From: CANJBX01 sp035556735 | GTDB taxonomy: Bacteria; Pseudomonadota; Alphaproteobacteria; Rhizobiales; Xanthobacteraceae | NCBI GenBank assembly: GCA_035556735.1 | Contig: DATMFF010000014.1 | Location: 256,641-320,640 of the forward strand | Length of the DNA stretch: 64,000 nucleotides | Direction: 5' to 3' | Part shown: positions 26,271-34,573 of the stretch, one piece after another | How the letters are laid out: each line of letters starts with the position of its first letter | Position numbering within the stretch: the stretch's first letter is position 1 | Notes under the pieces: model-generated | Seen by the model: the letters and a program-made list of their open reading frames with translations, nothing else | The model's database searches: none | Told to the model about the DNA's origin: nothing | Program-made: the position numbers and the translations under genes

Positions 26271-26284
26271 TGGTATATATACCA
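26271..26284. promoter_or_regulatory. Perfect 14-bp palindrome, possible operator
   Basis: TGGTATATATACCA is fully self-complementary and AT-rich amid GC-rich DNA, and is followed by CAATTGTACACC. It lies between the esterase stop and the 59-codon gene, about 70 bp before the latter's ATG. TGGT-N-ACCA palindromes are bound by several GntR-family repressors; that assignment is inference. Confidence 0.4.
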
Positions 26285-26354
26285 ATTGTACACCAAGAGA
26301 TGAACTTGCTCCGGCGACCGGCATTGGCCTGCGGGACAAGCGAGGGGCAGTCAC

Positions 26355-26534
26355 ATGCGAGATCAATCCGATCCGAAGCCTCGCGGCACGGCGGCCGCCG
26401 AGGCCAAGCCGCAATCCGAAGCCGCGCCTGCGGCCATGGAGGCTGAAAAGCTGCGGGTGACGCAACTGCGCGCCGAGCGCTCGGCCATCAACCGCTCCGT
26501 CGCGCAACGGCTCGGCGCTAGCAAGCCGTCCTGA
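26355..26534 (+). CDS. Small hydrophilic protein (59 aa), function unknown
   Basis: A 59-codon frame begins with ATG after GAGGGG (7 bp spacing) and ends in TGA. The product begins MRDQSDPKPRGTAAAEAKPQ and its second half is a charged helix (MEAEKLRVTQLRAERSAINR). No family is recognised and no signal or membrane span exists. The C-terminus converges with the 81-residue gene, 17 bp apart. The upstream palindrome may control it. Confidence 0.5.
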   Translation: MRDQSDPKPRGTAAAEAKPQSEAAPAAMEAEKLRVTQLRAERSAINRSVAQRLGASKPS

Positions 26535-26551
26535 CGCGCGCGCGTCTTCTC

Positions 26552-26797
26552 TCAGGCCGACAGCGCCGCGGGCATGTGCGCCGCGCGGACGGACGAGATC
26601 GCGCGCGCGCAGATCCGCTCCTCCTCGAGCGGCCCTTCCGCCGCAAGCCGCATCACGGTCTTGGCGAGAACGGTCGCGGCGCTGCTGGCGGGATCGGAAA
26701 TCCCGAGCGTGTCCCTGGCATGCTCGTAAGCCGCCACGATCACCTCGATGTCTTCCGGCCCGAATACCGTCTGTCTGAATAAGCGATGTACCGCCAT
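26552..26797 (-). CDS. Conserved hypothetical protein (81 aa)
   Basis: The product starts MAVHRLFRQTVFGPEDIEVIVAA and is helical, with SSAATVLAKTVMRLAAEGPLEEERI in the middle. Short Rhizobiales proteins with an FGPEDI opening and a helix-rich body match it, but none is characterised. No membrane span or signal is seen. It is convergent with the 59-residue gene and divergent from the next small gene. Confidence 0.7.
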   Translation of the reverse strand: MAVHRLFRQTVFGPEDIEVIVAAYEHARDTLGISDPASSAATVLAKTVMRLAAEGPLEEERICARAISSVRAAHMPAALSA

Positions 26798-26974
26798 TGG
26801 CCACCCCGTGTGGTTGGTGAAGCGCGACCTGCGCCGCCCTCATTGCCACACCAATCTTCAATCCCGTGCTGACGCGCGCCCGCGCATTTTTGCCAATCGC
26901 GGTCCTAAATTGCGTCTAAATCTGTTGGAATTCTGCGGCCTTGCGCGCCGGTTGCCGTGTGTATCGAGTCGGCA

Positions 26975-27154
26975 ATGAACCGTTCGAACGACTATCGCAG
27001 GAAGGCCGACGATTGCCGCAGCAGGGCTGCCGCGGCCAGCCTTCCGTCCGAGCAGCGCGAGCTGCTGTTGCTGGCGCAGTACTGGACGCGCCTTGCCCAG
27101 TTGGCGGAGGACCGGGCCGGCTTCGCCGATCGCCCGGGCGGCGCGGCGCGCTAG
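26975..27154 (+). CDS. Small helical protein (59 aa), hypothetical
   Basis: The product begins MNRSNDYRRKADDCRSRAAAA and continues as an amphipathic helix with QRELLLLAQYWTRLAQLAED. Short proteins opening with YRRKAxxC and ending in a LAxxW-type helix are frequent in Bradyrhizobiaceae and have no assigned function. A GTG six codons upstream is in frame; the ATG is preferred. It is the first of two tiny genes ahead of the cytochrome gene. Confidence 0.65.
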   Translation: MNRSNDYRRKADDCRSRAAAASLPSEQRELLLLAQYWTRLAQLAEDRAGFADRPGGAAR

Positions 27155-27217
27155 CCGCGGTGGAACCGAAGCAACTGCAAGAGCTTACCCTTGCGGGGCC
27201 TGGTGTGAGGCTCTGCC

Positions 27218-27394
27218 ATGGCGCGCCGCGACTGGTCCGATGTCTATTCTGATCTCGATCCCGGCGAGATCGTGCGCACCGAGATCGCGCGTCACCTCTG
27301 CGCCGGCGAGCAACCCGCAAGTCGCCCGCTTCCGTCTCACCTGCGCCATCTGTTGCATGTCTATCGCGAGCGCGTAGCATCAGGGCGTCGCTGA
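27218..27394 (+). CDS. Small protein (58 aa), hypothetical
   Basis: A 58-codon frame starts with ATG after GTGAGG (8 bp) and ends in TGA. The product begins MARRDWSDVYSDLDPGEIVR and ends in a basic helix (HLRHLLHVYRERVASG). It lies 63 bp after the previous tiny gene and 21 bp before the cytochrome start on the same strand. No family is recognised. The frame could be chance, but start signal and composition are reasonable. Confidence 0.45.
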   Translation: MARRDWSDVYSDLDPGEIVRTEIARHLCAGEQPASRPLPSHLRHLLHVYRERVASGRR

Positions 27395-27415
27395 ACTCAC
27401 CGGAAACCGGCCAAC

Positions 27416-27745
27416 ATGTCGCTCGCCTCCAGACTTGTCCTCGCCTGGGCCATGCTCGCGGCGACCGCCTCGTTCGCCGCGGCGGTCGAGGTCGGCAACG
27501 TCAATCAGGGCCTGCGCCTGGCGCGCGACCAATGCGCGCAATGCCATGCGGTGACGAAAGGCGGACATTCCACGAAGGCCGGCGCGACCGCGTTCGAGAC
27601 GCTCGCCAACACGCCGGGCCTGAACGCCATGGCCTTGCGCGCCGCCCTGCAGACCTCGCATCGCACGATGCCGAACCTGATCGTGGCGGGCAACGACGCG
27701 GCGGACATCATCGCCTACATTCTCAGCCTGCGGACCGGAAAGTAG
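27416..27745 (+). CDS. Small exported c-type cytochrome
   Basis: The 109-residue protein has a Sec signal (residues 1-23), one haem-binding motif C40-A-Q-C43-H44 and a likely sixth ligand M85 in HRTMPNLIV. The closing segment ADIIAYILSL is typical of class I cytochromes c. It should be a soluble periplasmic electron carrier with unknown partners. It converges with the Pro-rich secreted protein gene. Confidence 0.88.
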   Translation: MSLASRLVLAWAMLAATASFAAAVEVGNVNQGLRLARDQCAQCHAVTKGGHSTKAGATAFETLANTPGLNAMALRAALQTSHRTMPNLIVAGNDAADIIAYILSLRTGK

Positions 27746-27774
27746 CGCGACGCGGTCCGCCCGCCGCGGAGCGC

Positions 27775-28107
27775 TTATTGTTTCGGCCGCGCCTCCCCGC
27801 CGCCGTCCGGACCCACCGGCGGCTTGATCACCATCTCCTGATCCGCCGTCGGCGGCGGCGGCTGATGCATCTCCGGATCGACGTGACGCGGCGGCTTGAT
27901 TACGCCGTTCGACTGGTCGAGCCGCTCGCTGAGCGTCTGATTGTCCTGCTTGCCGCTTTCTTTCCGGTCGAAGTGCTGCGGCGCGTTCTGATCGGCCGGA
28001 GCCTTGTCTGCCTGCGCGTTGCCGGATGTCTGGGCGAGCGCGCCGCCGGCGGTCAGCAGGAGGCCCGCGGCCGCAAGGCCGGCGAGCGTTGATCGATAGG
28101 TCCTCAT
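27775..28107 (-). CDS. Exported Pro-rich hypothetical protein
   Basis: The 110-residue product has a signal peptide (residues 1-26, cleavage after AQT-type sequence GALAQ) and a mature part rich in Asn, Asp and Pro, including NQTLSERLDQSNGVIKPP and VDPEMHQPPPP. Proteins with a QTLSxxLDxSNGVIKPP core are conserved in Rhizobiales without known function. No catalytic residues are evident; the mature part is probably unstructured and periplasmic. Confidence 0.75.
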   Translation of the reverse strand: MRTYRSTLAGLAAAGLLLTAGGALAQTSGNAQADKAPADQNAPQHFDRKESGKQDNQTLSERLDQSNGVIKPPRHVDPEMHQPPPPTADQEMVIKPPVGPDGGGEARPKQ

Positions 28108-28220
28108 GAGCCGTCTCCCATTCGTCCATGCTCGTGGGCCAACGCTGCCTTGCCGGTGCGGTTCCGGGTCGACGGTATGCCAGGGTGCCGCAGCGCTGGG
28201 AACGCTGGTATTTCAGAGGC

Positions 28221-28249
28221 TTCACAATCCTGTCACGGCTGCCTATAAG
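28221..28249 (+). promoter_or_regulatory. Candidate sigma-70 promoter of the HNH gene
   Basis: TTCACA and TATAAG are separated by 17 bp, a good match to sigma-70 promoters. The -10 lies about 50 bp before the GTG start of the HNH endonuclease gene. Confidence 0.5.
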
Positions 28250-28298
28250 ATATATCCCGATGCCGCTCAGGCGGCCGAATCGGGCTTGAGGCGAGTTA

Positions 28299-28856
28299 GT
28301 GAACGCACACGTTTCGCCGAGTGGATTTCCCGCGCTTGTGCTGAATGCGGACTTTCGTCCGTTGAGCTACTACCCGCTGTCGCTGTGGTCCTGGCAGGAC
28401 GCGATCAAGGCGGTCTTCCTCGATCGGGTGAACATCGTCGCGCACTACGAACGCGCCGTGCGCAGCCCCAGCTTCGAGATGCAACTGCCGAGCGTCGTTT
28501 CGCTCAAGACCTTCGTGAAGCCGTCGACGCATCCCGCCTTCACGCGGTTCAACGTGTTCCTGCGCGACAAGTTCGTCTGTCAGTACTGCGGCGCGAGGGA
28601 TGACCTCACCTTCGACCACATCCTGCCGCGCTCGCGCGGCGGACAGACCACCTGGATCAATGTCGTGGCGGCGTGCTCGCCGTGCAATCTGCGCAAAGGC
28701 AACTTGACGCCCGAGGAAGCGCACATGTTTCCCTCGCAGGCGCCCTATCAGCCGAGCGTGCAGCAGCTTCACCGCAACGGCCGTCTCTTCCCCCCGAACT
28801 ACCTGCACGACAGCTGGCTCGACTATCTCTACTGGGACAGCGTGCTCGAACCCTGA
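28299..28856 (+). CDS. HNH endonuclease family protein
   Basis: The 185-residue protein carries an HNH domain in its second half: C-Q-Y-C, FDHILPRSRGG, a conserved Asn in WINVVAACSPCNLRKG, i.e. two zinc CxxC pairs around the His-Asn-His core. The N-terminal half (VLNADFRPLSYYPLSLWSWQDA) is the part shared by a widespread group of proteobacterial HNH proteins. DNA cleavage or repair is likely; the biological role is unknown. A GTG start follows GAGGCGAG with suitable spacing. Confidence 0.88.
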   Translation: MNAHVSPSGFPALVLNADFRPLSYYPLSLWSWQDAIKAVFLDRVNIVAHYERAVRSPSFEMQLPSVVSLKTFVKPSTHPAFTRFNVFLRDKFVCQYCGARDDLTFDHILPRSRGGQTTWINVVAACSPCNLRKGNLTPEEAHMFPSQAPYQPSVQQLHRNGRLFPPNYLHDSWLDYLYWDSVLEP

Positions 28857-29073
28857 CGCCGGCGACGCGGCTCGCGTCAAATCCGCCGGCCTTGGCCGCA
28901 TTCCCCCCGACGAGTCCTGCACCGACGCATCCGCCAATACGGCACGGGTGCCTAGCCTTGCTCTCGGTCGCGCCGGATTGACCGTACACTGACAATCTGT
29001 ACGCTGGTCGTCGTCAGCCGCGCCCGTCCAAGAGGCGCCTGCGGGAGACGACACGCGCAACGGGGAGGCAGCC

Positions 29074-30330
29074 GTGAGCCTGGCCGAGTCCTACGCCGAT
29101 GGCGCCCGCGCGCCGCGGTTCGATCCGCTCTCGGCGGAATATCTCGCCGACCCCTACCCCGTCCTCGCCCGGGCGCGTGAAGCCGCGCCGGTCTTCTACG
29201 CCGACAGCATCGACCACTGGGTGGTCACGCGCCACGGCGACATCCGCCACATCTTCCGCAACCCGCCATTGTTCTCGGCGCAGAATGCGAACGCGCCGCT
29301 GCGCCCGCCCTGCGCGCATGCCGTCAAGGCGCTGACCGACGGCGGCTGGCGCTCGGTGCCGACGCTCGCCAATGTCGATCCGCCCGAGCACACACGCGTG
29401 CGCAAGATCGCCAACGCTGCCTTCACGCCCAGGCACGTTGCCGCGCTGGAGCCGTTCATCCGCGATCTCGTCGCGCGGTTCTGCGAGGACCGTTTCCGCG
29501 GCGGCGGCACCGATCTCATCCGCTCGCTCGCCTGGGACCTTCCCGTGCTGGTGCTGTTCAAGATCCTCGGCATTCCCGACAGCGAGGTGGAGCGCGTCAA
29601 GACCGGCTCGTGGAACCGCATCATCTTCGTCTACGGTCGCCCCGACGACGACGAGCAGGTGCGCGCCGCCGACGGCATGGCCATGTTCTGGCGCTATGCC
29701 GAGGACCTCGTGGCAGCCAGGCTCGCGGAGCCGCGCGACGACTTCACCAGTGCGATCGTGCACGCCGCCGACAGTCGCGGTGCCGGCCTGACGCCGCAGC
29801 AGGCCGCGACCGTCGTCCTCAATCTCCTGTTCGCCGGCCACGAGACGACCACCGGCCTGCTCGGCAACGCGTTCCGTCAATTGCTCAGTCATCGCGCGGC
29901 CTGGAACGACGTCTGCGCCGACCCCGGTCTCGTTCCCAACGCGGTCGAGGAGGTCCTGCGCCTCGACAGTTCGGTCATCGCGTGGCGGCGCAAGACCACG
30001 GCCGCGACCGAGATCGGCGGCGTGCCGGTCCCCTCGGGCGCCAACCTGCTGCTGGCGCTCGGCGCCGCCAACCGCGATCCGCGCGTGTTCCCCGATCCCG
30101 ACCGCTTCGACATCCGGCGCGAGAACGCGCGTGACCATCTCTCGTTCGGCGCCGGACCGCACCTGTGCCTCGGCGCGCCGCTGGCGCGGTTGCAGACGAG
30201 GATCGCGATCGAGGAACTGTCGCGGCGCTTCCCGAGCCTGCGCCTGCGCGACGCGGGCGCGCCGGCGTTCGCGCCCAACGTCTCGTTCCGCGGTCCGCTG
30301 TCGCTGCCGGTCGTCTGGGAGGAGGCTTGA
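29074..30330 (+). CDS. Cytochrome P450
   Basis: The 418-residue P450 has the I-helix AGHETTT at residues 254-260, the K-helix ExxR in EEVLRLD and the haem loop FGAGPHLCLG with Cys365. It has no N-terminal membrane anchor, as expected of bacterial class I enzymes, which need a ferredoxin and ferredoxin reductase. None is adjacent. It oxygenates an unknown small molecule. The start is GTG behind GGGGAGG. A hairpin separates it from the convergent MetE-like gene. Confidence 0.93.
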   Translation: MSLAESYADGARAPRFDPLSAEYLADPYPVLARAREAAPVFYADSIDHWVVTRHGDIRHIFRNPPLFSAQNANAPLRPPCAHAVKALTDGGWRSVPTLANVDPPEHTRVRKIANAAFTPRHVAALEPFIRDLVARFCEDRFRGGGTDLIRSLAWDLPVLVLFKILGIPDSEVERVKTGSWNRIIFVYGRPDDDEQVRAADGMAMFWRYAEDLVAARLAEPRDDFTSAIVHAADSRGAGLTPQQAATVVLNLLFAGHETTTGLLGNAFRQLLSHRAAWNDVCADPGLVPNAVEEVLRLDSSVIAWRRKTTAATEIGGVPVPSGANLLLALGAANRDPRVFPDPDRFDIRRENARDHLSFGAGPHLCLGAPLARLQTRIAIEELSRRFPSLRLRDAGAPAFAPNVSFRGPLSLPVVWEEA

Positions 30331-30353
30331 GGCGGCGGACCACGTCCGCCGCC
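30331..30353. terminator. Hairpin between convergent genes
   Basis: GGCGGCGGAC and GTCCGCCGCC form a perfect 10-bp stem with loop CAC, starting right after the P450 stop. No U-tract follows on either strand, so termination may be inefficient or factor-dependent; the hairpin could serve both convergent genes. Confidence 0.5.
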
Positions 30354-30387
30354 CGCACCACCGTCCCAACCCGCGTATCGGCCGCGG

Positions 30388-31563
30388 TCAGGCCACCTGG
30401 CGCCGGCCCCACAGCCGCGCCGACGCGAGGTCGGCGCCGGCCCTGAGCGTCTTGAGCTTGGCCCAGACCACGTCTTCGGTGACCCACTCCCAGCCGACGA
30501 ACGTGCCGAAGCCGCAGTCGACGCCCGCGATGACGCGCTCCCGGTCGCCGACCGCGTTCACCACCGCCTCGATGCGCTGCGCCACCACTTCCGGATGCTC
30601 CACGAAGTTGCTCTTGGAATCGATCACGCCCGGGATCAGCAGCATGTGGTCCGGCAGCTTGTGCCTGCGCAGCGCCGCCGTCTCGTGCTGGCGGCGCGGA
30701 TTGGCGAACTCGAGGCCGAGCGCGCCGACCTTGGCCTGGTAGAGCGCCGGCAGGATCACGTCCATGGCGACGTCGTAGTTGTGCGGGCCCTCCCAGTTGC
30801 CCCAGCACACGTGCAGCCGCACGCGGTCCGGCGGCAGTCCGTCGAGCGCCTTGTTGAGCGCCGCGACGTGCTGCTCGACCAGCTTGGCGAACTCCTGGTC
30901 GGACATGTCCTGGTAGAGCAGCACACGCTCCATCGCCATGTCGGGCGCGTCGATCTGCAGCACGAAGCCGGCGTCGACCACGCGCTTGTACTCGACGCGC
31001 ATCTCGCGCGCGATCGCGTCGAGATAGTCCTGCGGCGTCTTGTAATAGGCGTTGAGCATCGTCGTCGCGATGATGCCGGGCGACGGCGCATTCATGAAGA
31101 ACTCGCGGAAGCGCGACTTCATCGGGTCGGCCAATCGTTTGTAGCGCGCGATCTCGGCATCGATCGCGGCCGTATCGCGGTACTTGAGCTCTCCCACCGC
31201 CTCCGGCGCATCGAACACCTTGCTGGTCTTGGGGATGCGCGCCAGCATCCGCTGGGTGAACTGTCCGAACTCGATGAACTCCTTGCCGTAGGGCCGTTTC
31301 GACACGCCGCCGAAGCCGTCCATGCGCTGGGGAATGTAGGTCTGGAAGCCGACCCGGCCCTGCTCGCCGTCGTTGGCGCTGTCGATGCCGGCCTCGGCCT
31401 CCTTCTGCAGGACATGCGTGACCCGCGCGTCGATCAGCTCGTCGAGCTTGGCCTTATCGACCGGCTTGCCCTGTTCCTGCTCGATCAGCATGGAGCCGAG
31501 CGGCTCGCCACGGGGAATGCTTCCGGCGTGCGTCGTGAGAATCCGTTCGGTACTTGCTTGCAT
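30388..31563 (-). CDS. Cobalamin-independent methionine synthase II-like protein (MetE C-terminal domain only)
   Basis: The 391-residue protein is a single TIM-barrel of the MetE C-terminal family. It opens ILTTHAGSIPR; zinc-ligand candidates are His and Cys in LHVCWGN and Cys in GVDCGFGTF, as in methionine synthase and epoxyalkane:coenzyme M transferase. The N-terminal half of canonical MetE is absent, so it need not use methyltetrahydrofolate. Short MetE-like proteins act as methyl or thiol transferases on varied donors. The neighbours (P450, methyltransferase, VOC, cupin) suggest an accessory or catabolic role; the substrate is unknown. Confidence 0.82.
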   Translation of the reverse strand: MQASTERILTTHAGSIPRGEPLGSMLIEQEQGKPVDKAKLDELIDARVTHVLQKEAEAGIDSANDGEQGRVGFQTYIPQRMDGFGGVSKRPYGKEFIEFGQFTQRMLARIPKTSKVFDAPEAVGELKYRDTAAIDAEIARYKRLADPMKSRFREFFMNAPSPGIIATTMLNAYYKTPQDYLDAIAREMRVEYKRVVDAGFVLQIDAPDMAMERVLLYQDMSDQEFAKLVEQHVAALNKALDGLPPDRVRLHVCWGNWEGPHNYDVAMDVILPALYQAKVGALGLEFANPRRQHETAALRRHKLPDHMLLIPGVIDSKSNFVEHPEVVAQRIEAVVNAVGDRERVIAGVDCGFGTFVGWEWVTEDVVWAKLKTLRAGADLASARLWGRRQVA

Positions 31564-31952
31564 CCTGACGTCTCCTCTCTGTCTGTCGCCCTCGTCTGCA
31601 GCCCTCGTCGAGGGACCGGCCCGGCCGCGATCTGTTCTGGTGCTGCCCGGCGCGAGACGAACCCGCGTCTCGCGTGCGTCACGGCTCGCCGAACAGTCTC
31701 CGCGAGGGTCATGGCGGGCGCAAGCGCGTTGTGCGGCGGCGGCGCGCGTGCCGCCGCCGATGTTCGTGACGGAAATGCGGCCGCGTCACCCGATCGTGAT
31801 GAGGCGATGGGCCGGGCGACGCCGGACCCTGCGCACCGTTTGCCTGCGGCCATGCGTCGCGTCGCGCGATCAACCGCCGCAACGCAAAACTGCAGCCCCG
31901 ACCTCGCCGGCTCGAGCCGCCGGCAGCTATCGCGACACATCAGGGCCCTGGA
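31564..31952. other. Intergenic region without visible gene
   Basis: The stretch lies between the divergent MetE-like and methyltransferase genes. It is GC-rich and has open frames on both strands, but none with a plausible start signal or family pattern. I see no riboswitch-like or operator-like structure. Confidence 0.6.
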
Positions 31953-32753
31953 ATGAAGCACGTGCGCGCGCCGCTCTCGGGATTCGAGACGGTTCCGATC
32001 ATCGAGGACGCCCTCGCCAGAACGAATCCCGACTACCGGCCGAGACCTCCCCGGCGCTTCCCGGTGCGTTTCCTGCGCTACTGGTTCATGCGTCACGCGC
32101 TCGAAAGCCTGCACCGCCGGCTCGGCCGCCCGCTGAACGTTCTGGAGGTCGGCATCGGCCACGGCAACATGCTCGCCTTCATGGGCGGGACCGCCCTCGA
32201 CGCGCAGACCTACGCGCTGCCGGCAATGATCGCGCGCTGGGATGCGGTGAGCGGCGGGGCCAATCCTGCTACGCTCTCACGCTATTCGTATTCGAGCTTT
32301 CAGCAGGTCGACCTCGACCAGCCGTTCGAGCTCGCCAACGGCGACTACGACGCCATCATCGCCCTGCACGTGCTCGAGCACCTCAGGGCGCCGGAGCAGA
32401 CCATGTCGTGGCTGCTTCCCGCCCTGCGCCGTGACGGCGTGCTCATGGGCGGCTCGCCGACGATGCCCAACCCGCTCGGCCGCGTTCACGAGATCTACCT
32501 GCGGCGCAAATTCGCCGACAAGATGCACGACATCCGCATCCATAAGCACCTGTCGGTGATCTCTCCAGGACGCATGCGCAGGTTCGCGCGCTCCAACGGC
32601 CTGCATATCGATCTCCTGTCCGGCGCCTTCCTGGTGCGCGCCTCCAGGAGCCCGCTCGAGAACAAGCCCTGGTGGATCCGCATGAACCTCGCCTGGGGAG
32701 CGCTGTTCCCCGCGCTCGGCGGGGAGGTGTATTTCGCCCTGCGCAAGAGCTAG
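31953..32753 (+). CDS. Class I SAM-dependent methyltransferase
   Basis: The 266-residue protein contains the SAM-binding motif I in LNVLEVGIGHGNMLAF near residue 61, a DYDAIIALHVLEHL motif near residue 130 and a substrate-side C-terminal half. The fold is a class I methyltransferase of the type that acts on small molecules or quinone-like acceptors; the substrate is unknown. The N-terminal region (GFETVPIIEDALARTNPDYRP) has no family hit I can name. It stands alone between two intergenic regions in the P450/MetE-like/VOC neighbourhood. Confidence 0.85.
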   Translation: MKHVRAPLSGFETVPIIEDALARTNPDYRPRPPRRFPVRFLRYWFMRHALESLHRRLGRPLNVLEVGIGHGNMLAFMGGTALDAQTYALPAMIARWDAVSGGANPATLSRYSYSSFQQVDLDQPFELANGDYDAIIALHVLEHLRAPEQTMSWLLPALRRDGVLMGGSPTMPNPLGRVHEIYLRRKFADKMHDIRIHKHLSVISPGRMRRFARSNGLHIDLLSGAFLVRASRSPLENKPWWIRMNLAWGALFPALGGEVYFALRKS

Positions 32754-32837
32754 CCCAAAACGCATTCCCACACGGATGCAATCGCGAACGAGCCCGCCTA
32801 GGATGGCGCGGAGCGCAAGCAGCCGTGGGAGGACATG

Positions 32838-33371
32838 ATGGCGACGACGACAGCGCAGGCACATCCGGCCGTCGCGGGCCCGCCCAAGCTTTCCGCGTTC
32901 GCCCACTGCAGCCTGCCCTGCCGAGACATCGAGGAAGGCAAGCGCTTCTACATCGACGTGCTCGGCGGCGAGATGCGCGTCGACACGCCGACCTTCGCCA
33001 TGTTCGTCATCGCGGGCGTCGAGATCGGCATCGGCAACGAGAACTGCACCTTCATCGCACCCGGCACCGAATATCCGCACATCGCCTTCTACGCCGACCC
33101 CGACCAGATGCTGCACATGAAGGCGTGGCTCACCGCCTGCGGCATCCCGAGCTCGAATTTCTGGACCCGTCGCGGCATCGAGGCGCTGATGTTCTTCCGC
33201 GATCCGTCGGGCAACATGATCGAGCTGTTCTGCACGCAGCCGTTCCCGGGCGCCGACGCACTCCCGCGCGGCGGCCCGGCCGCCGGCGGCAAGGCCGTCA
33301 GTCTCGACACCTTCCGCTACGACACCTGGAAGCTGCCCGACGGCTACGTCTCGCGCGTGCCGCGGACATAG
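32838..33371 (+). CDS. VOC family (glyoxalase/extradiol dioxygenase-like) protein
   Basis: The 177-residue protein has the vicinal-oxygen-chelate pattern: FAHCSLPCRDIEEGKRFYIDVLGGE at the start, then a His in YPHIAFYAD and a Glu in NMIELFC as likely metal ligands. Such proteins act as glyoxalases, isomerases or dioxygenases; here the reaction is unknown. Two adjacent ATGs could start it; the GGGAGGA Shine-Dalgarno favours the second, which is listed. It converges with the cupin gene across a strong hairpin. Confidence 0.85.
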   Translation: MATTTAQAHPAVAGPPKLSAFAHCSLPCRDIEEGKRFYIDVLGGEMRVDTPTFAMFVIAGVEIGIGNENCTFIAPGTEYPHIAFYADPDQMLHMKAWLTACGIPSSNFWTRRGIEALMFFRDPSGNMIELFCTQPFPGADALPRGGPAAGGKAVSLDTFRYDTWKLPDGYVSRVPRT

Positions 33372-33374
33372 AAA

Positions 33375-33400
33375 CGGCGCCGCCCCATGGGGCGGCGCCG
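33375..33400. terminator. Perfect 26-bp inverted repeat between convergent genes
   Basis: A 13-bp arm (CGGCGCCGCCCCA) pairs perfectly with the following 13 bp. It starts 4 bp after the VOC stop and ends 20 bp before the cupin stop. No U-tract follows, so it is at best a bidirectional, weak or factor-dependent terminator. Confidence 0.55.
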
Positions 33401-33419
33401 CATGATCGTGTCGACGGGC

Positions 33420-34316
33420 CTACTCCGCCGCCTGTGCGGCGACCTCGTCGTCATCCTGCTCCGGCACGTTGAGCGTCACGCCCGCGAGGTTGGGAAGCCC
33501 GAAGTGCATGACTTCGGTCTCGGCGCTCGCGGTGAACACCGCCGTCTCGTTCCAGTCCAGGAACAGCGTCGTGAGCGGGCGCATCGCCGTCTCGCCGATC
33601 GTCCCGGCGCCGCGCAGGACGAGAAATACACTGCGTCCCCTGCCGGTGTAGGAGGCCCCCGGATCGAGCCTGAGCTGGCCCGCCTGGGTGCGCCGCTCGG
33701 TGAAGACGCCGAGCAGCTTCTCGTAGGCGCCGGGCGCGCCCGCGACCGGGACCCACGTGTAGTTCGCCGGGTCCATCATGATCGGCTTGGCGTAGCGCGG
33801 CTTGGGGAAGACCAGCGGGCGCTTGTGATGGTGCTCCCAGATGGCCTGGTTGCCGTCGGCGTTCTTCTTGCCGAACAGCGGCTCGCGCCGGCGGAACACG
33901 CCGTCCTTGAACTCGCCGAGCTGGCGCAGCTCTTCCATCGCCTTGCGCGTTTCGGTGTTGGAGAGATAGCCGCTGCCGCTCGCGCCGCCGAACTGCAGCA
34001 CCGCCGCCGTGGCGACCACGTCGGGTTTTTGCGACTGCGGCCCGTAGAACACCCCTTCCGGAAAATAGCCGACGAGGCCCGGCGTCATCGCGCCGTCGCG
34101 GTCATAGTCGAGGGTGCCGTCGAGCTGCACGCGGATCTGCTCGAAATTGTGCCGGTGCCGCGGCGAGTAGAAGTCGCCCTGCGAGACGCCGATGCCGAGC
34201 TGGAAATTGTCGATGGAGCCGGGCTGGCCCTCCATGATGCGGCGCGAGTGGAACATGCCGCCACGGTATTCGAGCTGCCGCACCAGCGGAACTTCGTCGC
34301 CCTGCACGACCTTCAT
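33420..34316 (-). CDS. Cupin-domain protein
   Basis: The protein of 298 residues has an N-terminal cupin motif with the metal His-rich segment PRHRHNFEQIRVQLDG near residue 55 (two His and Glu) and GYFPEGVFYGP; a second beta-barrel half carries RSVFLVLRGAGTIG near residue 230. It is therefore a bicupin. The reaction is unknown; bicupins include dioxygenases and decarboxylases. Two ATGs are possible: the second, seven bases after GGAGG, is listed, and the first adds two residues. The VOC gene converges with it. Confidence 0.82.
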   Translation of the reverse strand: MKVVQGDEVPLVRQLEYRGGMFHSRRIMEGQPGSIDNFQLGIGVSQGDFYSPRHRHNFEQIRVQLDGTLDYDRDGAMTPGLVGYFPEGVFYGPQSQKPDVVATAAVLQFGGASGSGYLSNTETRKAMEELRQLGEFKDGVFRRREPLFGKKNADGNQAIWEHHHKRPLVFPKPRYAKPIMMDPANYTWVPVAGAPGAYEKLLGVFTERRTQAGQLRLDPGASYTGRGRSVFLVLRGAGTIGETAMRPLTTLFLDWNETAVFTASAETEVMHFGLPNLAGVTLNVPEQDDDEVAAQAAE

Positions 34317-34573
34317 GCGCATTCCTCCGCCTCACGATGATGGACGATAATGTAGCATGATCGACGCCCGCCGTGCAGGCTGGGCGCTCGCCGTCATGGC
34401 ATAGGCAAAATGCCGAAACGCGGGTGTGCGCTGCAACGAGCCCTCGAAAGTACAATTCTGCGGTTGTGCCGGCCGCCGTGGCGGCTCATTCTATGTCCAT
34501 CACCGGCAGCGATCACGGCGTCGGTGGCTGAGAGACCAGTCGCGCTCCCGCCTGACCTCATGGGAGCGCACAG

